A stretch of DNA of 64,000 bases from an uncultured Thermoanaerobaculia bacterium (GTDB lineage: Bacteria > Acidobacteriota > Thermoanaerobaculia > Multivoradales > Multivoraceae), in NCBI GenBank assembly GCA_951812325.1, contig OX638294.1, forward strand, positions 4,130,859-4,194,858, given 5' to 3'. The position numbers and the translations under genes were made by a program. Of the stretch, positions 58,843 to 64,000 are shown piece after piece. The notes below the pieces were generated by a model. That model was not told the DNA's origin and searched no databases. It worked only from the letters and a program-made list of their open reading frames with translations. Numbering within the stretch: the stretch's first letter is position 1; every line of letters starts with the position of its first letter.

Positions 58843-60246
58843 ATGAGCCTACCCGCCGAGGCGACTGTTTTCGCCCCTTCGACATCAGATCGCGACCAGC
58901 TGGCCGTCCTCCATCCGTCGACGGACCTGCCGGCCCTGCGCCGGGACGGGCCGCTGGTCATCGAACAGGGGAAGGGCATCCGGGTCCGGGACGAGCAGGG
59001 CAGGGAGTACATCGAGGGGATGGCCGGTCTCTGGTGCACCGCGCTGGGCTACGGCGTGGAGGAGCTCGCGGACGCCGCGGCCGAGCAGATTCGGAAGCTC
59101 TCCTTCTCCCATCTCTTCGCCGGCCGCAGCCACGAGCCGGCGGTCGCGCTGGCCGAGAAACTGCGCGAGATGGCGCCGATCGCGAACGCGAAGGCCTTCT
59201 TCGGCACCTCCGGCTCGGACGCGAACGACACCCAGGTCAAGCTGGTCTGGTACTGCAACAACGCGCTCGGCCGCCCGGAGAAGAAGAAGATCATCAGCCG
59301 CCGCCGCGGCTACCACGGGGTCTCCCTGGCTGCCGGCAGCATGACCGGGCTGCCCACGTTCCACAAGAGCTTCGACCTGCCGCTGCCGCAGTTCCGCCAC
59401 GTGACCTGCCCGCATCACTACCGGGACGCCGAGCCGGGCGAGACGGAGGCGGAGTTCACGGCCCGTCTGGCCGCCGAACTCGACGAGCTGATCTGCGCCG
59501 AAGGTCCGGAAACGGTCGCCGCCTTCATTGCCGAACCGGTGCTGGGCGCCGGCGGCGTCGTCGTGCCTCCCGAGGGCTACCATCCGGCGATTCAGGAGGT
59601 CCTGGACGAGCATGACGTCCTGCTGATCGACGACGAGGTGATCTGCGGATTCGGCCGGCTCGGCACGCCCTTCGGCGCCGAGGCGATGGACATGAAGCCG
59701 GACACCGTTTCGGTCGCGAAGGCCCTGTCGTCCGCGTATCTGCCGATCAGCGCGGTGCTGGTGCCGGACGGGATGGTCGACGTCATCGTCGAGGCGGGTG
59801 AGCGCTGGGGCGTGTTCGGTCACGGCTTCACCTACACCGGGCATCCGGTCTGCGCCGCGGTGGCCCTCAGGGCGCTGGAACTGATGGAGGAACGGAACCT
59901 CTTTGCCCACGCCGCCCGGGTCGGGCGTTACTTCCAGGCGGGCCTGCGGCGCTTCGCGGGCCATCCGCTGGTGGGAGAGGCGCGCGGCGTGGGGCTGATC
60001 GGCGCCTGCGAGCTCGTGGCGGACAAGGAAACCCGGGCGGCTTTTCCGGTGCACCGCGGCGCCGGGGCGTACTGCCAGGACCGTTGCCTGGACCACGGTC
60101 TGATCCTGCGGGCGCTGGGCGACACGCTGGCCTTCTGCCCGCCTCTGATCGTCACCGAGTCGGACATCGACGAGATACTCGAGCGCTTCGGCCGCGGCCT
60201 GGACGAGACCCTGGCCTGGGTCGAGGCGGGCGGGGGAGCGTCCTGA
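58843..60246 (+). CDS. Class III aminotransferase (omega-transaminase-like)
   Basis: PLP-dependent transaminase of 467 residues. Motifs: GMAGLWCTALGYGVEELADA, FFGTSGSDANDTQVKLVWYCNN (PLP phosphate region), RRRGYHGVSLAAGSMTGLP, LLIDDEVICGFGRLGTPFGAE (Asp interacts with the PLP nitrogen) and DTVSVAKALSSAYLPISAVL with the Schiff-base Lys. This pattern is typical of omega-amino acid:pyruvate or putrescine/taurine-type transaminases. A GGAG site precedes the ATG. It runs by a stop/start overlap (TGATG) into a 23-codon linker reading frame that precedes the SDR gene. Confidence 0.92.
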   Translation: MSLPAEATVFAPSTSDRDQLAVLHPSTDLPALRRDGPLVIEQGKGIRVRDEQGREYIEGMAGLWCTALGYGVEELADAAAEQIRKLSFSHLFAGRSHEPAVALAEKLREMAPIANAKAFFGTSGSDANDTQVKLVWYCNNALGRPEKKKIISRRRGYHGVSLAAGSMTGLPTFHKSFDLPLPQFRHVTCPHHYRDAEPGETEAEFTARLAAELDELICAEGPETVAAFIAEPVLGAGGVVVPPEGYHPAIQEVLDEHDVLLIDDEVICGFGRLGTPFGAEAMDMKPDTVSVAKALSSAYLPISAVLVPDGMVDVIVEAGERWGVFGHGFTYTGHPVCAAVALRALELMEERNLFAHAARVGRYFQAGLRRFAGHPLVGEARGVGLIGACELVADKETRAAFPVHRGAGAYCQDRCLDHGLILRALGDTLAFCPPLIVTESDIDEILERFGRGLDETLAWVEAGGGAS

Positions 60247-60323
60247 TGACGGGTCCGGGCATGGTGGGCCCCGAGACGGAGCGTCCGGTGGTCGGCCTCG
60301 CAGGCGGAGCGTCCTGATGACGG
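60236..60323. repeat. 71-bp-spaced duplication of a stop/start junction
   Basis: GAGCGTCCTGATGACGG occurs at 60236-60252 and again at 60307-60323. Each copy carries a TGATG stop/start overlap, the first at the aminotransferase end and the second at the SDR start. Confidence 0.85.
60246..60317 (+). CDS. 23-codon linker reading frame created by duplication
   Basis: ATG at 60246 (overlapping the aminotransferase TGA) opens 23 codons (MTGPGMVGPETERPVVG...) that end at a TGA overlapping the SDR ATG at 60317. The frame probably exists because of the duplicated junction. It may keep ribosomes moving from aminotransferase to SDR; a product of its own is doubtful. Confidence 0.4.
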   Translation: MTGPGMVGPETERPVVGLAGGAS

Positions 60324-61096
60324 AACTGAGCACGTTGAGCCGGTCGATCGCCGGCAGGACCGCGCTGATCACGGGCTGCGCTTCGGGAATGGGCCGGGCG
60401 ACGGCGAAGCTGTTTGCCGCCGAGGGCGCGCATGTCGCCGCCACGGACATCCACGGCGAGGGCGTCCGGGAAACGGTGGCCGAGATCGAGGCGGCCGGCC
60501 GGGAAGCCGCCGCCTGGACGCTCGACGTCGGCGACGCCGGGGCGATCCGGCGGGTGGTCGACGAGGCGGCGGCCCGCTACGGCGGCCTGGACATCCTGGT
60601 GAACAATGCGGGCATCTCGCGGGGCGGGCCGATCGACGCGGACGAGTACGAGGAGCGCTGGCAGGAGACGGTCAACGTGCTCCTGACCGCCCACCAGCGG
60701 ATGATCCGCGCGGCGCTGCCGTACCTGCGCCAGTCGGACTCGCCGCGGATCGTGAACATCGCCTCGACCGAAGGGCTGGGCGCGACCGCGATGAACAGCG
60801 CCTACTCGGCGGCCAAGACGGGCGTCATCGGCCTGACCAGGGGCCTGGCGGTGGAGTTGGGCAGGGAGGGGATCACGGTGAACTGCATCTGCCCCGGTCC
60901 GATCCGCACCGCGATGACCGCGCGGATTCCGGAGGAGCACAAGCAGATCTACGCCCGCCGGCGCACCGCGCTGCGGCGCTACGGTGACCCGGAGGAGGTG
61001 GCGCACGGCACGCTGCACCTGTGCCTGCCGGCCTCGTCCTTCATCACCGGCGTCGCGTTGCCGGTGGACGGCGGGCTGACCGTGCGCCGGGCCTGA
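60317..61096 (+). CDS. Short-chain dehydrogenase/reductase
   Basis: A 259-residue NAD(P)-dependent oxidoreductase. Cofactor motif TGCASGMGRATA near residue 20, LDILVNNAGIS, catalytic Ser in NIASTEG and YSAAKTGVIGLTRGLAVELG with the catalytic Tyr and Lys, then CPGPIRTAMT and the C-terminal FITGVALPVDGG. These are classical SDR features of the FabG-like kind. The cofactor preference seems NAD-like, with Asp after the second strand (AATDIHG). Substrate unknown; coupling to an aminotransferase suggests a joint amino-alcohol/keto-acid step. Confidence 0.9.
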   Translation: MTELSTLSRSIAGRTALITGCASGMGRATAKLFAAEGAHVAATDIHGEGVRETVAEIEAAGREAAAWTLDVGDAGAIRRVVDEAAARYGGLDILVNNAGISRGGPIDADEYEERWQETVNVLLTAHQRMIRAALPYLRQSDSPRIVNIASTEGLGATAMNSAYSAAKTGVIGLTRGLAVELGREGITVNCICPGPIRTAMTARIPEEHKQIYARRRTALRRYGDPEEVAHGTLHLCLPASSFITGVALPVDGGLTVRRA

Positions 61097-61102
61097 CCCG
61101 AC

Positions 61103-61129
61103 CCCCCGCCGCCGCTGCGGCGACGGGGG
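61103..61129. terminator. Hairpin between convergent genes
   Basis: CCCCCGCCGCCGC pairs with GCGGCGACGGGGG with one mismatch. It lies just after the SDR stop and 90 bases past the end of the minus-strand lipoprotein gene, and could act in both directions. No T-run. Confidence 0.5.
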
Positions 61130-61217
61130 ACGCCATCACTGATCGTGCGGGCATCCGCGCGCCTGGTCCGCCCGCCTTGTCGAGGCGGCCCGGAAGGCCG
61201 AAGCCCGCGGGTACGGC

Positions 61218-63497
61218 TCAATCCAGATAGCCGAGAGCCTTGAGAGCCTCGCGCTGCCGGGCCGGCATCGCCGGTTCGACGCCGGCCGTCAAGGCGCCGG
61301 ATCCCCTGCGTGCGAGCTTTCCCACGGCTGCCATGTAGCCCGCCCGGAATGGCGCGCTCTGGCTCAGGTCGTGGATCTCGGTGCGGTCGACCGTGGGCAT
61401 GAAGAGCTCCCGGCCGGCGCCGTACCTCCTCCTGCTCTGGTAGTCGATCAGCTTGCGGCGCCCGTCGGCGTCCTCCAGCAGCACGGCATCGATCGCCTGC
61501 GCGTCCAGGAGGAGCCCGGACATGGCGACGCCGAACCGCGGATCGCGCGTCCCCGAGTGGATCAGCGGAAGCAGGGACAGGCCGTCGATCTCGAGCTTGC
61601 TGCCGTGGCCGATCGCGTCCAGGATCGTGGGCACGATGTCGATCTGCCGTACCTGGGTGTCGACCACCGAGCCGCCCTCGGCCTGCCGCAATCGCTTCGG
61701 CAACCGGATGATCAGCGGGACGCGGATCTGCTCCTGGTACAGGGTGCGTCCGTGGCCATGGCGGCCGTGATCAAGGAACTCCTCGCCGTGATCCGACACG
61801 AAGACGAGGAGCGTGTCGTCGAGAAACCCGCGGCGATCGAGTTCATCGAGCAACCGGCCGAAGTGCTCGTCGACGTGGGCGATCTCGGCGTCGTAGAGGT
61901 CCTTCAGATCGCGGGTCGTGTGCTCCCCGGCCGGGCGGTCGCCCTGGATGCGGCCGGCGCCGGCCGGCGCTCCGGGCGCGAACTTCTGCCGCAGGGCTGC
62001 GGGCGGAAGGTAGGGGGCGTGGGGATCGGTCACATGCAGGAAGACGAAGAAGGAGTCTTCCGGACCGATCCGTTCCAGCCACTCGAGGGTTTCGTCGACG
62101 GCTCTCCAGACCGGAACATGAACGCCCGGCCGCGTGGCACTCTCCCGCATCTGTTTGAAGTGATCGAATCCGCGGCGAAACCCGAACTCGATGCCGGCGT
62201 TGCCGTTCGTGGATACGCCAAGCGCGCGGTAGCCGAGCGAACGCAGGATCTGCGGGAGGTAGGGAACGTCCTCGGCGAGCTTGTGGTTCCGCGTCCGCGC
62301 GCCGTGATGGTGGGGATAGAGGCCGGTGAGGATGCTCGCCGTCGCCGGGCGCGTCCACGATGACTGGGCGACCGGCTGGTCGAAACGCACTGCGCCGGCG
62401 GCGAACCGGTCGATGTTCGGCGAGGTGGGACGGTCGTAGCCGTAGCAACCGAGATGGTCGGCGCGCAGGGTGTCGACGAGGAAGATCAGCACGTGCGGCA
62501 GCGGCGTCGCCGAGGTCATGGCGGGCGCTCCGCCGGTTGCCGCCGGCGCCGGCGGCGGCGCGGCCGCGTGGGGCCAGGGGTGGGTCGGACTGCGCAGGAC
62601 CGCCGAGAGCCGGAAGCCTGCTTCCGCTTCGGGCAGGCGTCCGCCCGCGACGGGCTCGAAGCGAATGCGGATGGGGAGTTCGTGCCGCTTCAGTCTCAGG
62701 CGGCCCCGGCCCTCGGTGAGGGTCCTGGTGACGGCCGCCGGCGCCGCGGGGTAGCTGTGGACGGAAACCAGGAGGCTCGGCGGGGGGGCGGCGTTGCGCC
62801 AGCCGCCCTGTGGGCCGTAGAGGCTGACATCCCCGAGCTCGAGAAGGCCGCCCTCCGGCAGCAGCACGTGGTAGTCGAGGGTGGTGCGGAACGGCAGACG
62901 GAGTCCACCGTCCGGTTCTTCGGCAGGTCGGGCGCCGGTTCCTGCGCCTTCGATCCGGAGACTGCTCCACGCCACCTGCGGCGGCGACCCGGATCCGTCC
63001 CGGGCGCCGGTGTGCTCGAGCCGCACGTGGTTCGACCCCACTCGCTGGACCTCGGGCGGCACCTCCAGCCGGTACTCGGTCTTGCCGGCGTCGGAGGTCA
63101 CCTGGACCTGCCCGAGCACCTCTTCGTTCCAGGACACCCGGACGTTGACTGCCGCGTCGCCGGCAGCGGCAGGTGTGCGGCCGGTGAGCGTGAGTTCCAG
63201 TGGGCGGGACCAGGCGAGGCGCCAACTCAGGGTGGAGTGTGCGCCAGCGTTCTTCGCGAAGGCGCCTGCCGCTGTTTCCTCGGGCGCGGCCCAGCCGCCG
63301 AGCAGTGCCTGTCTGCGTTCGTAGTCGCCTGGCAGGACCTCCGCTGTCTCGGCAGTTGCCGTCGCCAGGTCCAGGGCCTGGGCGAGGTCCGTTCGATGCA
63401 CCGCCGCCTGGTCGCCGCAGGCCAGCGCCGCCAGGGCCAGAGCGCAGAGAAACGGTGGCCGGATCAGCGCGCCGCAGCGCAGCGCGGCCTGTCTCAA
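61218..63497 (-). CDS. Sulfatase-superfamily lipoprotein with extra N-terminal domain
   Basis: A 759-residue lipoprotein: signal with lipobox (LALAALACGDQ, Cys near residue 27), an N-terminal beta-rich domain (about 60-360) and an alkaline-phosphatase/sulfatase-fold domain (about 385-720). The metal site is HVLIFLVDTLRADHLGCYGY and VFVSDHGEEFLDHG; the nucleophile region is SSWTRPATASILTG. The Cys/Ser needed for formylglycine is not in the usual place; Thr stands there, as in phosphotransferases of the superfamily. So the enzyme may be a phosphodiesterase or phosphoglycerol transferase rather than a sulfatase. The TTG start overlaps the upstream SDR stop (TTGA). Confidence 0.83.
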   Translation of the reverse strand: MRQAALRCGALIRPPFLCALALAALACGDQAAVHRTDLAQALDLATATAETAEVLPGDYERRQALLGGWAAPEETAAGAFAKNAGAHSTLSWRLAWSRPLELTLTGRTPAAAGDAAVNVRVSWNEEVLGQVQVTSDAGKTEYRLEVPPEVQRVGSNHVRLEHTGARDGSGSPPQVAWSSLRIEGAGTGARPAEEPDGGLRLPFRTTLDYHVLLPEGGLLELGDVSLYGPQGGWRNAAPPPSLLVSVHSYPAAPAAVTRTLTEGRGRLRLKRHELPIRIRFEPVAGGRLPEAEAGFRLSAVLRSPTHPWPHAAAPPPAPAATGGAPAMTSATPLPHVLIFLVDTLRADHLGCYGYDRPTSPNIDRFAAGAVRFDQPVAQSSWTRPATASILTGLYPHHHGARTRNHKLAEDVPYLPQILRSLGYRALGVSTNGNAGIEFGFRRGFDHFKQMRESATRPGVHVPVWRAVDETLEWLERIGPEDSFFVFLHVTDPHAPYLPPAALRQKFAPGAPAGAGRIQGDRPAGEHTTRDLKDLYDAEIAHVDEHFGRLLDELDRRGFLDDTLLVFVSDHGEEFLDHGRHGHGRTLYQEQIRVPLIIRLPKRLRQAEGGSVVDTQVRQIDIVPTILDAIGHGSKLEIDGLSLLPLIHSGTRDPRFGVAMSGLLLDAQAIDAVLLEDADGRRKLIDYQSRRRYGAGRELFMPTVDRTEIHDLSQSAPFRAGYMAAVGKLARRGSGALTAGVEPAMPARQREALKALGYLD

Positions 63498-64000
63498 CGG
63501 CTGCCGCCGTCGATTCGCAGGACGGCGCCGGTCGTGTAGCTGGAGGCGTCGGATGCCAGGTAGAGCGCGGCGCCGGTGATCTCGTCCGGTTCGCCGCCCC
63601 GGCCGAGGGCGATCGAGGTCTTCGCGCGCTCCTGGAACGCCTCCAAATCCCAAGCCTTCGAGATGTCGGTCAGGAAGGGGCCGGGCATGATCGCATTGAC
63701 GCGCACCTTCGGGCCGTAGGCGTGAGCCAGGGACTCCGTCAGCGAGTTCAGGCCGGCCTTGGCGGCGCCGTAGGGTTCCGCGTTGGCGCTGGGGTGGATC
63801 GCGGCGGTGCTGGTCACGTTGATGATGCTGCCGCCGCCCCCGTCGGCCATGCGCTGGCCGATCACGGCCGCCAGCCGGAACGGTCCCTTCAGGTTCACTC
63901 CGATCACCTTGTCGAACAGCGCCTCGCTGACCTCGGAAAGGCTCGGGTAGAGCGGCGACATGCCGGCGTTGTTCACCAGGACGTCGATCCGGCCGAACCG
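63494..64000 (-). CDS. Short-chain dehydrogenase/reductase, C-terminal part (runs off the window)
   Basis: The minus-strand frame is open at the window edge; about 168 residues of the C-terminal part are seen. It contains VLVNNAGMSPLYP, the catalytic Ser in NVTSTAAIHP, YGAAKAGLNSLTESLAHAYG with the Tyr-x-x-x-Lys pair, NAIMPGPFLTDIS and the C-terminal SSYTTGAVLRIDGG. The N-terminal cofactor-binding motif lies beyond 64000. Its TGA overlaps the TTG start of the downstream sulfatase-like lipoprotein, so the two are likely co-translated. Substrate unknown. Confidence 0.88.
   Translation of the reverse strand, partial: RFGRIDVLVNNAGMSPLYPSLSEVSEALFDKVIGVNLKGPFRLAAVIGQRMADGGGGSIINVTSTAAIHPSANAEPYGAAKAGLNSLTESLAHAYGPKVRVNAIMPGPFLTDISKAWDLEAFQERAKTSIALGRGGEPDEITGAALYLASDASSYTTGAVLRIDGGSR

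Noticed and set aside
1..64000. tRNA or rRNA genes
   Set aside because: I looked for T-loop-like GTTCGA patterns with flanking stems and for conserved rRNA stretches and saw none; a covariance-model search would settle it.

Overview
The window is GC-rich bacterial chromosomal DNA, densely coded on both strands, with about 50 protein genes and no rRNA, tRNA, integrase, transposase or CRISPR array that I could recognise. The gene set suggests a Gram-negative heterotroph. It includes an RND efflux operon, many exported lipoproteins, a LpxL-type acyltransferase, a single-chain acyl-CoA carboxylase, two sulfatase-superfamily enzymes, a cytochrome c peroxidase-like protein, and secreted multidomain hydrolases with repeated C-terminal modules. 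An Acidobacteriota lineage (Thermoanaerobaculia-like) is my best inference. It rests on gene style only, because no phylogenetic marker is present.

Layout. 1-5.6 kb: an MFS transporter fragment, an exported PCMT-like methyltransferase, a secreted protein coupled to a di-haem peroxidase, and a MamK-like actin translationally coupled to a membrane-anchored cell-wall amidase. 5.6-12.4 kb: REP-like palindromes, then an outer membrane factor / adaptor / RND pump operon; the adaptor carries an unusual C-terminal AMIN-like domain. 12.4-20 kb, minus strand: enoyl-CoA hydratase, YgjP-type metalloprotease, galactokinase, an orphan FitA-type antitoxin with a clear operator, a compositionally distinct two-gene cassette, a GH20 glycosidase and a VOC protein. 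20-27 kb: RecD2 helicase, D-aminoacylase and a sodium/solute symporter with its DUF4212 small subunit. 27-37 kb: LpxL-like acyltransferase, sulfatase, CoaA, Prx5, a B12/iron-type ABC importer, threonine aldolase and Ppx/GppA. 37.2-38.8 kb is a decay zone: a VapC remnant and a restriction-modification locus whose methyltransferase is broken while its putative nuclease is intact. 38.8-46.5 kb: acyl-CoA carboxylase, GNAT, MATE and a secreted haem/beta-propeller protein. 46.8-53 kb: a metzincin and a beta-lactamase-fold hydrolase that share a duplicated C-terminal module. 53-64 kb: TPR lipoprotein, thioesterase, carboxylesterase, acyl-CoA dehydrogenase, PEBP-like protein, class III aminotransferase, two SDRs and a sulfatase-like lipoprotein.

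How the genes work together. Several sets look co-translated through 4-base stop/start overlaps: amidase with MamK-like actin, adaptor with RND pump, ABC permease with ATPase, esterase with acyl-CoA dehydrogenase, SDR with sulfatase-like lipoprotein, and peroxidase with secreted protein. A recurring oddity is the short tandem duplication placed exactly at gene boundaries (start codons, stop codons or Shine-Dalgarno sites). A dispersed repeat also lies at gene ends. The most novel-looking items are the amidase/MamK-like pair, the AMIN-tailed efflux adaptor, the shared C-terminal module of the two secreted hydrolases, and the exported-protein/tiny-membrane-protein cassette.
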